Shown: positions 28,182 through 37,791 of the stretch, piece after piece
Numbering within the stretch: the stretch's first letter is position 1
Layout of the letters: each line of letters starts with the position of its first letter
Origin: Paludibacteraceae bacterium
GTDB lineage: Bacteria; Bacteroidota; Bacteroidia; Bacteroidales; Paludibacteraceae
Length of the DNA stretch: 64,000 nt
Reading direction: 5' to 3'
Assembly: GCA_028694915.1 (NCBI GenBank)
Contig: JAQVJY010000004.1
Location: forward strand, 1-64,000
Notes under the pieces: generated by a model
What the model saw: the letters and a program-made list of their open reading frames with translations, nothing else
The model's database searches: none
Told to the model about the DNA's origin: nothing
Made by a program: the position numbers and the translations under genes

Positions 28182-28811
28182 TTACGCTACTAGTTCCCAC
28201 ATCACCATAAAGTGTGACAACGTACCACCTAAAACAAATAAATGCCAAATAGCGTGATAATAAGGATGTTCCTTACTCTTAGCATAAAAATAAGTTCCAA
28301 CTGTATAAGAGAAAGCTTCAGCAGCTAACCAAATAAGAGCAGTAGCTGAAAATGCGTTCCAAATAGGTACAGCCACAAGCACTACCGACCAACCCATAAG
28401 TAAATACACCGTTAGTGATAAACGTGGATGTTTGCCTAATGCAACCACTTTACCAATGGCACCAGCCAAAGCAATAGCCCAAATAGCAGCAAAACCAACC
28501 CAGCCCCAAACGCCGCCAAGCACACACAGCCATACTGGCGTGTAAGAAGCAGCTATGAGCACATAAATATTAATATGATCGATGTGACGCAAAAAACGCT
28601 TTAGCTTGCCTGGCATCGCCCAATGATACACCGTAGACGCCGCATACATAGAAAATACGGCAACGGCAAAAATAGTCATACCAAATAGTTGCTGCCAAGA
28701 GCTATTGATACTATGCGCAATCAACAGCCAACCTGTGGATAGTGCAAAAATAACACCTACCAAATGCGTTAACGTATTGGCAATTTCTTCATTCGTTCTA
28801 CGATTTTTCAT
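28182..28811 (-). CDS. trhA: PAQR/hemolysin III family protein TrhA
   Basis: A membrane protein of 209-211 residues with seven predicted helices. Family marks are the N-terminal EEIANTLTHLVGV with its conserved His, the STVYHWAMPGK motif after helix 3, and the C-terminal HPYYHAIWHLFVLGGTLSHF, whose histidines with the earlier ones bind a metal in PAQR proteins. TrhA relatives take part in membrane-lipid homeostasis. Both ATG codons at 28817 and 28811 are possible; the latter gives MKNRRTN. It ends a minus-strand run after the DUF486 gene. Confidence 0.92.
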   Translation of the reverse strand: MKNRRTNEEIANTLTHLVGVIFALSTGWLLIAHSINSSWQQLFGMTIFAVAVFSMYAASTVYHWAMPGKLKRFLRHIDHINIYVLIAASYTPVWLCVLGGVWGWVGFAAIWAIALAGAIGKVVALGKHPRLSLTVYLLMGWSVVLVAVPIWNAFSATALIWLAAEAFSYTVGTYFYAKSKEHPYYHAIWHLFVLGGTLSHFMVMWELVA

Positions 28812-28849
28812 ACACATCGTGTTTTTAGAAAATTATTAAACTCTATAAA

Positions 28850-29203
28850 TCAACTCCTAAACATAAAATAGACAGCTCCCATTAAACACAATGCCGCCCA
28901 TACAAAATCCCACTTAAAAGGTTGATTCATATAAAATACGGCAAAGGGAATAAAAATAGTTAGCGAGATAACTTCCTGAATAATTTTAAGTTGAGGCAAA
29001 CTGTACACCGTAAACCCTACTCGATTGGCTGGCACCATTATTAAATATTCGCACAAAGCGATACCCCAACTGGCTAATGCAGCTATCCACCAAGCTTTAC
29101 CTGACATATTACGTAAATGAGCATACCACGCAAACGTCATAAAACAGTTGGACAACACCAACATAAACACAGTAAAAATATACGGATTAATAAGTTTCAT
29201 CAT
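28850..29203 (-). CDS. DUF486 (DMT-like) small membrane protein
   Basis: A 117-residue protein of four hydrophobic helices. The string FMTFAWYAHL after helix 1 and CEYLIMVPANRVGF in the middle are characteristic of DUF486, a small group related to drug/metabolite transporters. ATGs at 29203 and 29200 are both possible starts. It follows cinA by 30 bases and precedes trhA by 38 on the same strand. Transport substrate unknown. Confidence 0.85.
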   Translation of the reverse strand: MMKLINPYIFTVFMLVLSNCFMTFAWYAHLRNMSGKAWWIAALASWGIALCEYLIMVPANRVGFTVYSLPQLKIIQEVISLTIFIPFAVFYMNQPFKWDFVWAALCLMGAVYFMFRS

Positions 29204-29233
29204 ACCAGTAGAATTAAATAGAAACGATATAAA

Positions 29234-30475
29234 TTATGCATGTGTCAAATAATACCAAAAATCAAATAAAGCTTGATTTACTGTGCGTTCCTGATGCTGC
29301 GCGCGCGTAGTTCTAAATACATATTTTTTAGAAACCACTTCTTTTTCTGATGCAATAGCAATCCACACGGTGCCTAATGGTTTTTCTTCTGTGCCACCCG
29401 TAGGACCAGAAATACCTGTCGTGGCAATAGCATAATCGGTTTGAAATAATCGACGGCAACCAATCGCCATTGCTTCGGCAGTTTGAGCACTCACGGCACC
29501 ATATTGAGTCAACGTATCCGTATGCACGCCAAGCAATTGTTCCTTGATATCATTAGAATAAGCAACAACACCTCCTAAATAATAGGCACTAGCACCAGCC
29601 ACTTCGGTAATGCGATGCCCCAATTGTCCTCCAGTGCAACTTTCGGCCGTAGCTAAAGTGGCACCACGTTCTATCAAGAACTTACCGATAACAGAGGCAA
29701 ACGTTTCATCATCGTATCCGTAAATATAAGTGTCGATAAGCGGAATTAATTTAGCTAATTGTTCATCCATTTGCTGCTGCAATAACAATTTATCATCACC
29801 ATGCGCCGATAATCGCAAACGCACCTTACCCGCTTCGGGCAAATAAGCCAACCTGAAATTGGTCGGTAATGCTAATTCCCAAGATTCTATCGTGTCGGCC
29901 AAAAAAGATTCGCCAATGCCACACGTTAAAACCGTTTTATGTAAAATAGCTTCCGTTCCTAATCGTTGTTGAAGTTTTGGTAACACATACTCACTCATTA
30001 ACCATTGCATTTCAAACGGAACACCAGGTAACGACACCACAATTTTTCCATCACGCTCAAACCACATACCAGGGGCTGTTCCCACTTTGTTCAACAACGG
30101 TTCACAGCCATCAGGAACTAAACCTTGCATCTGATTAATAGCAGAAATTTGCAATCCGCGCTTGGTGAAAAAATCGGTCACATTAGCCAACGAAGGTTCA
30201 TGCATCACTAACTGCATATCAAAGTAATCGCACAAAGCCGTTTTGGTTATGTCGTCTTTGGTTGGACCTAAACCACCCGTCATAATAACTACCTCGGCAT
30301 GCCCTAAAGCTTCGGAAAGTGTTTTAGTAATATCATTGAAGTCATCAGCAATGGTAACAATACGAGCTACATGTATATTGTTTTTTTCTAACTCACTAGC
30401 TATCCACGAAGCATTAGTGTTCACCACTTGACCAATGAGTAACTCATCACCAATATTTATCAAATATGCATTCAT
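29234..30475 (-). CDS. cinA: CinA-family nicotinamide-nucleotide amidase/pyrophosphatase
   Basis: A 413-residue two-domain protein. The N-terminal MoCF-like domain (1-165) has INIGDELLIGQVVNTNASW and the GGLGPTKDDITK motif; the C-terminal CinA amidase domain (about 250-413) has TAESCTGGQLGHRITEVAGASAYY-like sequence with the catalytic Ser and ATTGISGPTGG. Such proteins clean up NMN made by NAD-dependent DNA ligase and, in some species, hydrolyse ADP-ribose. It follows the relA-like gene by 34 bases on the same strand. Assignment is firm; which activities are kept is not shown. Confidence 0.93.
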   Translation of the reverse strand: MNAYLINIGDELLIGQVVNTNASWIASELEKNNIHVARIVTIADDFNDITKTLSEALGHAEVVIMTGGLGPTKDDITKTALCDYFDMQLVMHEPSLANVTDFFTKRGLQISAINQMQGLVPDGCEPLLNKVGTAPGMWFERDGKIVVSLPGVPFEMQWLMSEYVLPKLQQRLGTEAILHKTVLTCGIGESFLADTIESWELALPTNFRLAYLPEAGKVRLRLSAHGDDKLLLQQQMDEQLAKLIPLIDTYIYGYDDETFASVIGKFLIERGATLATAESCTGGQLGHRITEVAGASAYYLGGVVAYSNDIKEQLLGVHTDTLTQYGAVSAQTAEAMAIGCRRLFQTDYAIATTGISGPTGGTEEKPLGTVWIAIASEKEVVSKKYVFRTTRAQHQERTVNQALFDFWYYLTHA

Positions 30476-30509
30476 ACTAATTTGTATCTTAATTATTTTT
30501 AAAGCCCAT

Positions 30510-32699
30510 TTAGCTACGATAAACTTGTTTTACACCTTTTATAGCACGAATTTTGCGAATCAATTGTTCCAACTGATGTACTTCTTTAACCATTACGGTA
30601 ATATTGCCCTCAAACAAACCATCGTGCGAATCGACTGAAATAGAGCGCATATTCATACCATTTTCTTTGGTAATAACCGACGTTATATTAGTAACAATAC
30701 CAATATCATCGTGACCAATAACACGTAGTGTAATTGGGTATTCGCTTCCATTACCTTCACCCGACCAGCGAGCACTCACAATACGATATCCAAAACGTTC
30801 AATCATTTGTGGTGCATTAGGACAATCTTTACGATGAATTTTAATACCACTATTGATAGTCACAAATCCAAAAATTTCATCTCCAAAAATAGGATTACAA
30901 CATTTGGATAATGTATAATCGATATTCTTCAAATTACGGTCAATCACTAATGCGTCGTCCTGCGCTGAAATCTTTTGTAGCTCAGTTTCACGTGAAAAGC
31001 CATCGGCGGTACGCAACGAAACGGGTTCAGAAGGCGCATCTTCTTCTAATAATTTTTCACGCAAAGAAAGCACATTTATTTTTTCCTTATAAATGGCGAC
31101 ATAAAAATCGGTAAGTGTTTTGTAACCCATCTTTTTGGAAACGCGTGTTACATCCCCATCGGTCACATCCATTTTCCAGTTTTTCAAACGACGCCAAAGA
31201 ATATCGCGCCCATCCTCGGCTTCTTTATGCTCTATTTCCTTAATGCATTGTTTGACCTTAGATCGTGCTTTAGAAGTTACCAAGAATTGTAACCAGTCAA
31301 TCTTAGGCGTTTGGTTAGGCGATGTCAACACGGCTATTTGGTCACCATTTTGTAATACATATTTGAAAGATACATGTTTTTCATTCACAATAGCTCCCAT
31401 ACAGTGCGAACCAATATTGGAGTGGATAGAAAACGCAAAATCGAGCACTGTAGCACCTTTACGCAACCGATGTAAATCGCCTTTTGGTGTAAATACAAAT
31501 ACATCGTCGTCATAAAGCTGCATTTTAAATTCGTTGATTACTTCATTATCAGACGAGTCTGAAGATGTTTCAAGTATTTCACGTAGGTTTTTGAGCCATT
31601 CATCCATCTTTTCAGAATCACTCTTTCCACCTTTGTATTTCCAGTGTGCAGCAACGCCTTTTTCAGCCACTTCGTCCATGCGTTTAGTACGAATTTGCAC
31701 TTCTACCCATTTGCCTTCTGGTCCCATCACAGTCACGTGCAAACTTTCATAGCCATTGGCTTTAGGTGCCGAAATCCAATCACGTAAGCGATTTGTATTA
31801 TAGGAATACATATTGGTAACCACCGAAAATGCTTGCCAACACGCTGCTTTTTCTTTCTCTTCAGGAGCATCTATGATGATACGAATTGCAAACAAGTCGT
31901 ATACTTTTTCAAACGGGACTTGCTGCTTCCGAATTTTTGTCCAAATGGAATGAATGGATTTAGTGCGACCTTTTATGCTAAACGTTAATCCTTGTGCCTC
32001 TAATTGCTCTTTGACTGGCTCTACAAATTGATTGATATAAATATCGCGAGAGCGTTTTGTTTCATTTAACTTTTGAGCTATTTCTTTGTAAATATCACGT
32101 GCCGTATATTTAAGCGACAAATCTTCCAATTCCGTTTTGATAGCATATAAACCCATGCGATGCGCCAAAGGAGCGTACAGCGATGACACTTCACTCGCTA
32201 TTTTTTGCTGTTCGTCGTAGGTAAAAACGTCGAGTGAACGCATAACGTTCAGTCGCTCGATAATCATAATTAGAATAACACGTGCGTCTTCGGCAAAAGA
32301 GATGAGTAACTTCCGAAAATTTTCTGTTTCAACCGCCACATTCCGTTCGTACAAAGCATAGGCTTTGATTAATCCCGAAACAATTACAGCGGTAGATTTA
32401 TCATATCTTTTTTCGATATTAGCCACTGAACAACTGCCAGCCAAAACGAGTTCATATAGCATGATAGCACTAAGACCATGACGTCCCAAAGATATTTCTT
32501 TATGGGCCAACATGGCTGTTTCTAGCGCACGTTCTACTCGCGCCACCTCTAATTGGTTAGTTCGAAGAGCTTCTACTACATCATTTTTAAGTAGACGCCA
32601 TGCCTCTCGCGAATACATATCGCTTAAACAAAGGACTGCCTCTTTATAGAGTGACAGTCCCTTGTTGTTGAGAGGTATTTTTACTATTTCTTTTTCCAT
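30510..32699 (-). CDS. RelA/SpoT-family (p)ppGpp synthetase with degenerate hydrolase domain
   Basis: A 729-residue long RSH protein. The hydrolase HD motif is lost: the LLHDVVED-type stretch reads LYELV (81-85) and the KLADRLHNMRT stretch reads IIERLNVMRS near 146-155. The synthetase looks whole: GRTKSIHSIWTKI (244-256), VYDLFAIRI (266-274), ANGYESLHVTV (314-324) and EVQIRT (333-338). TGS follows near 398-460 and an ACT-like domain ends the protein after the CNPIFGDEIFGF zinc-finger-type segment. It therefore probably makes but does not degrade (p)ppGpp, like RelA. A bifunctional Rel/SpoT should exist elsewhere. It shares a strand with the M6 protease upstream (32 bases) and cinA downstream. 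Confidence 0.92.
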   Translation of the reverse strand: MEKEIVKIPLNNKGLSLYKEAVLCLSDMYSREAWRLLKNDVVEALRTNQLEVARVERALETAMLAHKEISLGRHGLSAIMLYELVLAGSCSVANIEKRYDKSTAVIVSGLIKAYALYERNVAVETENFRKLLISFAEDARVILIMIIERLNVMRSLDVFTYDEQQKIASEVSSLYAPLAHRMGLYAIKTELEDLSLKYTARDIYKEIAQKLNETKRSRDIYINQFVEPVKEQLEAQGLTFSIKGRTKSIHSIWTKIRKQQVPFEKVYDLFAIRIIIDAPEEKEKAACWQAFSVVTNMYSYNTNRLRDWISAPKANGYESLHVTVMGPEGKWVEVQIRTKRMDEVAEKGVAAHWKYKGGKSDSEKMDEWLKNLREILETSSDSSDNEVINEFKMQLYDDDVFVFTPKGDLHRLRKGATVLDFAFSIHSNIGSHCMGAIVNEKHVSFKYVLQNGDQIAVLTSPNQTPKIDWLQFLVTSKARSKVKQCIKEIEHKEAEDGRDILWRRLKNWKMDVTDGDVTRVSKKMGYKTLTDFYVAIYKEKINVLSLREKLLEEDAPSEPVSLRTADGFSRETELQKISAQDDALVIDRNLKNIDYTLSKCCNPIFGDEIFGFVTINSGIKIHRKDCPNAPQMIERFGYRIVSARWSGEGNGSEYPITLRVIGHDDIGIVTNITSVITKENGMNMRSISVDSHDGLFEGNITVMVKEVHQLEQLIRKIRAIKGVKQVYRS

Positions 32700-32731
32700 A
32701 AAAATACCTATTAAATAATTTCAAAAATCGA

Positions 32732-35704
32732 TTAGTTACATATTCCTTTCAATGTATAAGTTTTACCTTCGGCAGTAATTTGAATGGCATACATGCCTGA
32801 AGATAAATCATATACCTTGTATTGATCAGCTTTATTATCCGTCAACATTAAACGCCCCATCATATCAAAAATACGTATTTGTGCATTTGACGGTACATTT
32901 ACCAAACTGAATCCATTTAATTCAGAAACCACCATTACATTGTTCTGCAAAGGATTTTCGACGTCAGTAGTTGGACATTGACCATACTCTATAGCGATAG
33001 ACTTAATATAAACCGCTTTCACTGTATTGGTTAAACGAACTTCCAAATTTCCTTTCGTTGGTTGTGTTAATGTAAATGTATAAGTAGCACTAGTCGTAGT
33101 TAAGGGGCTCGTTGTACCAACCTGATTACCACCAACATAAACAGCCAACTGAGCATCACCACCTGTACCCATAGCTGCATTTACCAACATTTTAGAAACA
33201 CAGCAATCATTCGTATAAGAAGTTGTTAAACTTACTAATTTAGCAGGATTATTAGTTGAACCTATTTGTGCACCCCTGCTAGATTCATAGCCTAAATAGG
33301 TTGCATCAGTAATAGTTGCATTCCATGTATAAGCACCTAATGTCAATGCTCCGGTAGACAATGCTTTTGTAAACGCATACGAATAATTGGAACAGTCTAC
33401 CTTTGAAGGATCTTTAACTGCAATAGCCACAATCACTAAATTCCCGGTCACATTTGGTATCGTCAAAGTAGTTCCCACATAAGTAAAATTAGTAGAAGCG
33501 GTCAAATCTACACCATTCATCGTGATTAAAAAATCATTTTGTGATAATAAATAATCGGTATTAGGAGTCACCGTTGCCGTATACGTAGCACCACTGCTAA
33601 TGCACGCTGCGCCCGTAGTTGTACAATTATCTAAATCAAACGTAACTGTAGGTTTTTGACTCGCATAAATAGTAACCGACACATTATCTGTGACACTTGC
33701 AGCAGGAATTGAAATAGTCAATGTGCCAGCATTGTAAGTATATACATTCGTCAATTCTGTTGAGCCAACAAGCACTTCCACAGCAACACTGGCGTCTGTC
33801 AATGTTTCATAACAACTAGCCGCTGTAAATGTGGCTGTATAAGTCTGGTTTTTAGTAATCACACCAGCATTAGCACCAGTCACTTTGGTAACACCTTCCA
33901 ACGTATACGTTAAATTGGCTTCTGTATTATTTTTATATACAGCATATAACGTACAATTTGCCGTTGGGTGATATATAGCACCAGCCACACCTGCATCCGC
34001 AGTAAGAGCTGACGAAGAAGTAGACCAACCAACAAACGTATAATTTGTTTTTCCTGTTGCTGTCGGTAATACTACGCCCGCACCAGAAGCCGATTCTGTC
34101 AAACTAGTAGTAGCACACGTTCCATTTGTTCCAGCATTAAATGTAACAGTACATTGTGAAATGCCGCCCATAAATTTGAACGAAATAACGCCTGAATTTT
34201 CAGAAATAGAAGTCAACGCATAAGAGCCTGTAGGTGTATAACTATTTTTATTAGATGTTCCAGGATATGTATCGCCAGCATCACCGCCAGTTGAAACACC
34301 ATCAGCTTCCACAATATCATAATACATCGGCGTACCATTATTCGGTTTATTTCCATTCCAAGCTGTTGAATTATATTGAACTTTTGTTACTAGCAATCCA
34401 GTACCTGGCACATATTTATCCCAACCTGTTTGTTGGCGATTTTCAAAATACCAAGCTGCCGATGTGGATCTTGCAGTAGGTAACGTACCTGCAGTAGTAA
34501 CAACCCTATAATCATGTGTGGCTGCGGAATTCATGGTAACATTTGCAGCAGTTTTCATTAAGGTAGGAGTTACCCAACCTAAAAAATACTTATCATACGC
34601 AGAATAATTGGGAGGAGTTTTACCGTAATTATTATATGAACCTTGATCCATCAAAGTCCACTCTCCTGGCGTTGCATTGTTATTATAATTAGTTCCGTAA
34701 TTTGTGTCATAATAATCAGGCAACCCTAACACATGACTAAACTCATGGCAAAAAGTTCCAATACCAGATCTCACAGTGCCTGAAGCCCCATCAAGTTCAG
34801 AACTACAAGCATAATTGTTGACCTTTTTGCCATCAAAACTTGGTGTGGTTCCATAATATTCCATATAAAAATTATGAGGCCATATAGTTGATGGATCTGA
34901 ACCTGTGATATTTTCTCCATAACCAGCATAAAGAATATAAACAAAATCAACAAAACCATCTTGATTAGCATCATATTGACTAAAATCGACAGAAAACTGG
35001 GTGTTAGCAAGAGAACAAGCCTCTTCTACTAATTCTCCCACATACATATCTTGATCATCAGCATCATTTTGCCCATAATGACTCATGTTTTTCGAAACAT
35101 TAACTGGCCCAACCACATCAAATACTGGCGAGTAAGAGCCATTTGATTGATCAGAAAAATATTTTTTTGCAGAACCAGTGGCACCATTATGATTGTAACT
35201 TGTACCATTGAGCATTTCACTAATGGCTGTTTGAGTATTAGTCGATTGGAATGGTCTATCACTATAATTAACTAAAATAACCAAGCCTCGTGGCGCCAAG
35301 TTAACCTCACCCACTTTCGCTGCTCGAATTGCAGTATGTCTTTTAATCTTTGCTATTTGCCTTTGATTATTAGTAAACTCCGGCGTAATATTTTTGGTGT
35401 TTAATTTACTTAAAACTTCAATATCGGAACTTGTACGCTCTACTACAGAACGTGCTTTTACGCCAATCGTTTTAATCACATTATCTGCAGACAATTCAGC
35501 ATATTCTAGCACACCTTTGGCATTTTCTTTGACCAAATAACCATCTTCGGTGGTTTTGTAATGAAAAAACTCATCACCGTGGTTATACACTTTTAAAGTG
35601 GTTCCATCCGGCTGATTTACAGTAATTAGCCCACGATAAGCAGGCACTGCGTGTAATGTCAAAACGAGTAACATTACAGCAAAAAAAGAAAAAATTCGTT
35701 TCAT
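32732..35704 (-). CDS. Secreted M6-family metalloprotease with T9SS sorting domain
   Basis: A 990-residue secreted protease. Residues 1-20 are a signal peptide. Residues 25-105 are a propeptide-like region (NQPDGTTLKVYNHGDEFFHY). The catalytic part carries HEFSH (320-324) in GTFCHEFSHVLGLPDYYD and a later WTLMDQGSYN Met-turn, which are M6 marks, plus an EF-hand-like DANQDGFVDF (about 245-254). After it come an InlB-type repeat (VTFNAGTNG, FVGWSTSS, LYAVYKN) and further Ig-like repeats. The last 70 residues (IRIFDMMGRLML, LSSGMYAIQITAEGK) match the type IX sorting domain. The gene follows a small secreted protein similar to its own propeptide. Confidence 0.9.
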   Translation of the reverse strand: MKRIFSFFAVMLLVLTLHAVPAYRGLITVNQPDGTTLKVYNHGDEFFHYKTTEDGYLVKENAKGVLEYAELSADNVIKTIGVKARSVVERTSSDIEVLSKLNTKNITPEFTNNQRQIAKIKRHTAIRAAKVGEVNLAPRGLVILVNYSDRPFQSTNTQTAISEMLNGTSYNHNGATGSAKKYFSDQSNGSYSPVFDVVGPVNVSKNMSHYGQNDADDQDMYVGELVEEACSLANTQFSVDFSQYDANQDGFVDFVYILYAGYGENITGSDPSTIWPHNFYMEYYGTTPSFDGKKVNNYACSSELDGASGTVRSGIGTFCHEFSHVLGLPDYYDTNYGTNYNNNATPGEWTLMDQGSYNNYGKTPPNYSAYDKYFLGWVTPTLMKTAANVTMNSAATHDYRVVTTAGTLPTARSTSAAWYFENRQQTGWDKYVPGTGLLVTKVQYNSTAWNGNKPNNGTPMYYDIVEADGVSTGGDAGDTYPGTSNKNSYTPTGSYALTSISENSGVISFKFMGGISQCTVTFNAGTNGTCATTSLTESASGAGVVLPTATGKTNYTFVGWSTSSSALTADAGVAGAIYHPTANCTLYAVYKNNTEANLTYTLEGVTKVTGANAGVITKNQTYTATFTAASCYETLTDASVAVEVLVGSTELTNVYTYNAGTLTISIPAASVTDNVSVTIYASQKPTVTFDLDNCTTTGAACISSGATYTATVTPNTDYLLSQNDFLITMNGVDLTASTNFTYVGTTLTIPNVTGNLVIVAIAVKDPSKVDCSNYSYAFTKALSTGALTLGAYTWNATITDATYLGYESSRGAQIGSTNNPAKLVSLTTSYTNDCCVSKMLVNAAMGTGGDAQLAVYVGGNQVGTTSPLTTTSATYTFTLTQPTKGNLEVRLTNTVKAVYIKSIAIEYGQCPTTDVENPLQNNVMVVSELNGFSLVNVPSNAQIRIFDMMGRLMLTDNKADQYKVYDLSSGMYAIQITAEGKTYTLKGICN

Positions 35705-35724
35705 GATTTTAAATAAATAATTGG

Positions 35725-36084
35725 TTAAGGTATAAGTTTTAATTTGTTATTTCTATCAAGTTTTTTCAAGTAATGCCAATCGCATTTGGTACGATTCTCC
35801 GGATTCCGAGCTACACGACAACTTGGTACTATTTGTCCTTTGCTGTTGACCTTGGCATAGCAATAATAGCCTTTTTTATTCTGTTTGATGACATATCCAT
35901 CGATAGTCATGCGGACGTGATAGCGTTCATCACCACGTAAATAAATGGTTAAAAAAGTACTGTCAGGTTGCATTACGTCCATTGGATCGCGTTTTGCAGG
36001 AACTCGCGAAGGACGTTCTTGGGCAAATCCAGCCAGCGCCAAAAATAGGCAACAAGCAGCAAGTATTAATTTTAGTCTGTTCAT
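35725..36084 (-). CDS. Small secreted protein resembling the M6 protease propeptide
   Basis: A 119-residue protein with a signal peptide (LILAACCLFLALAGFAQ) and no lipobox. Residues 39-75 align with residues 30-67 of the M6 protease encoded 20 bases downstream: QPDSTFLTIYLRGDERYH against QPDGTTLKVYNHGDEFFH, then TIDGYVIKQNKKG against TEDGYLVKENAKG, and YAK against YAE. It thus looks like a free-standing propeptide, which in other protease families can act as inhibitor or folding helper. The start overlaps the rmuC stop by four bases. The role is inferred from similarity and position only. Confidence 0.8.
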   Translation of the reverse strand: MNRLKLILAACCLFLALAGFAQERPSRVPAKRDPMDVMQPDSTFLTIYLRGDERYHVRMTIDGYVIKQNKKGYYCYAKVNSKGQIVPSCRVARNPENRTKCDWHYLKKLDRNNKLKLIP

Positions 36085-37361
36085 ACGTCTAATAAATCGG
36101 TGGGTAACTCTTTAGTCGCTTTTGCGCCTAATTGTTTTATTCTATCTGCCGTGCGAAATACATTGCCATTACCTTCTTTCAACTTATTCATGGCCTCGTC
36201 GCACGATTTTCCCGCTCTATCCAAATTCTCTTTCACTTTATTCCAATCAACCACAAAGCCAACTAATTTATCATACATGGTACCACTCAAACGCGCTATT
36301 TCAAGCGCATTTTTCGTTTGATTTTCTTGTTTCCAAATACTAGCCACGGTTCGCAAAGTCGCCAATAACGTAGTAGGGCTTACAATCACAATTTTACGAT
36401 CCCAAGCATCTGCGAACAAGGCTTGGTCAGCCTGAACAGCTACCGAAAAAGAGGCCTCGATTGGAATAAACAAAAGCACAAAATCAGGTGTATTGACACC
36501 TATGGAGTTTTGATAATTTTTATCAGCCAATTCGCGAACATGCTTCTTAATGGATGACAAATGTTCCTTTAAGGCTGCATTATAATCTTCATCAGTCATA
36601 GCAGAGCTCATTCGTTCATAAGCCACCAACGACACTTTGGAGTCAATTATAATGTGTTTATTATCAGGCAAATTAACAACCACATCTGGACGATAAATTT
36701 CACCTTGAGCGCCTTCAACCACTTTTTCTCGTTCGTATTCGAGACCTTTGGTTAAACCCGATGTTTCGAGCACACGTTCTAAGATTATTTCACCCCAATT
36801 ACCTTGTTTTTTAACATCACCTTTGAGTGCTTTCGTTAAATTATTAGCTTCGTCACTAATACGTGTATTCTGTTCCGTCAACGTTTTTAGCTGCTCTTTT
36901 AAACTCATCTTATCACGCATCTCGGTATTAAACGCTTCTTCTACTTGCTTCTTGAAATCAGCAATTTTATCACCCAATGGATTTAACATGGCACCAATAT
37001 TTTTTTCGCTACTTGCCGACAATTCTGCAGCGCGTTCTTTCAATATTTTATTAGCAATATTTTCAAATTCCACGGTCAATTTCTTTTGCAACTCCTCTAC
37101 TTCCGATTTTTGAACGGTCAATTGCTCCTTTAAATTTGCATTATTTGCCTCAACAGTTGCTAACAAAGTCAGCTTTTCGGCGACCTGAGCACGTAACGCC
37201 TGTACTTCGGCTAATAAATTCTGAGCTTCTAACGTTTTTGCTTCCAACTGCGCTTGCACAACGCTATGAGCAGAACGAACTTTATTGCTCATAAAGTAAG
37301 CCACCGCAAAACCTAACAGCGCGGTAAGAAAAGCAATCACAATAGTTAGAATAATACTCAT
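36081..37361 (-). CDS. rmuC: DNA recombination protein RmuC
   Basis: A 426-residue protein with an N-terminal membrane helix (residues 3-25), a coiled coil to about residue 130 (QLEAKTLEAQNLLAEVQALR-like heptads), and the RmuC domain (about 170-390) with GNWGEIILERVLETSGL, RPDVVVNLPDNKHIIIDSK and WKQENQTKNALEIARLSG, the PD-(D/E)xK-like nuclease pattern. RmuC limits inversions at short repeats in E. coli. It precedes the small propeptide-like gene with a four-base overlap and probably starts the minus-strand run. Confidence 0.93.
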   Translation of the reverse strand: MSIILTIVIAFLTALLGFAVAYFMSNKVRSAHSVVQAQLEAKTLEAQNLLAEVQALRAQVAEKLTLLATVEANNANLKEQLTVQKSEVEELQKKLTVEFENIANKILKERAAELSASSEKNIGAMLNPLGDKIADFKKQVEEAFNTEMRDKMSLKEQLKTLTEQNTRISDEANNLTKALKGDVKKQGNWGEIILERVLETSGLTKGLEYEREKVVEGAQGEIYRPDVVVNLPDNKHIIIDSKVSLVAYERMSSAMTDEDYNAALKEHLSSIKKHVRELADKNYQNSIGVNTPDFVLLFIPIEASFSVAVQADQALFADAWDRKIVIVSPTTLLATLRTVASIWKQENQTKNALEIARLSGTMYDKLVGFVVDWNKVKENLDRAGKSCDEAMNKLKEGNGNVFRTADRIKQLGAKATKELPTDLLDV

Positions 37362-37413
37362 AAGCTCCGAAAAAGATAGTAACGATAAAAAAAACTATTT
37401 ACTTTAGACCACC

Positions 37414-37632
37414 TTATTTTTGGTCAAATAACGTGGGGCGATCTTCATCCAATTGGCGCAAAGCTGTACGAATAACGGCTTCGCGTAGAAATTTAGAAAC
37501 ATTTTCAACTTTATATTTGCTCACGTATTTGTCTAAAATCTTCTGCTCGTCGTCGTTCATCAAAAAAGCGACCTTATGAGTACGCTTACTAACAGGGCGT
37601 TGCGACGGTGTTTGTGATACTTTTTTCTTCAT
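37414..37632 (-). CDS. Small ribbon-helix-helix-like protein
   Basis: A 72-residue protein. I used the ATG at 37632 (MKKKVSQTPS) because the -7 promoter element lies upstream within the longer open frame. The basic N-terminal tail precedes THKVAFLMNDDEQKILDKYV and VSKFLREAVIRTALRQL, which suits a beta strand followed by two helices as in RHH DNA-binding or MobC-like proteins. It is divergent from yraN and ends 52 bases before rmuC. DNA binding is plausible but unproven. Confidence 0.7.
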   Translation of the reverse strand: MKKKVSQTPSQRPVSKRTHKVAFLMNDDEQKILDKYVSKYKVENVSKFLREAVIRTALRQLDEDRPTLFDQK

Positions 37633-37657
37633 GCAATATTCATTTCTAAATAACCTA

Positions 37658-37665
37658 CAAATATA
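37658..37665 (-). promoter_or_regulatory. -7 promoter element of the RHH-like gene
   Basis: Minus-strand TATATTTG, exact TAnnTTTG, 26 bases before the ATG at 37632. This supports the short start. Confidence 0.65.
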
Positions 37666-37762
37666 CACATTTTTGGAATAAAAAATACCCACTTTGCATA
37701 TTTCCGAAGGACTTTTAAACCTCTTCGTCGAGACAAAATAATCATCAAATAATAAAAAATTG

Positions 37763-37770
37763 TATCTTTG
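37763..37770 (+). promoter_or_regulatory. -7 promoter element of yraN
   Basis: TATCTTTG, exact TAnnTTTG, 21 bases before the ATG at 37792. An upstream TTG start would fall inside this element. Confidence 0.65.
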
Positions 37771-37791
37771 TACAATAACACAATACAACTT

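Noticed and set aside
34771-35010. 79-codon frame overlapping the M6 protease in another frame
   Set aside because: A shadow of the protease codons; hydrophobic composition arises from the frame shift.
37768-37791. TTG start giving yraN eight more codons
   Set aside because: The codon lies inside the -7 promoter element, so it would not be transcribed.
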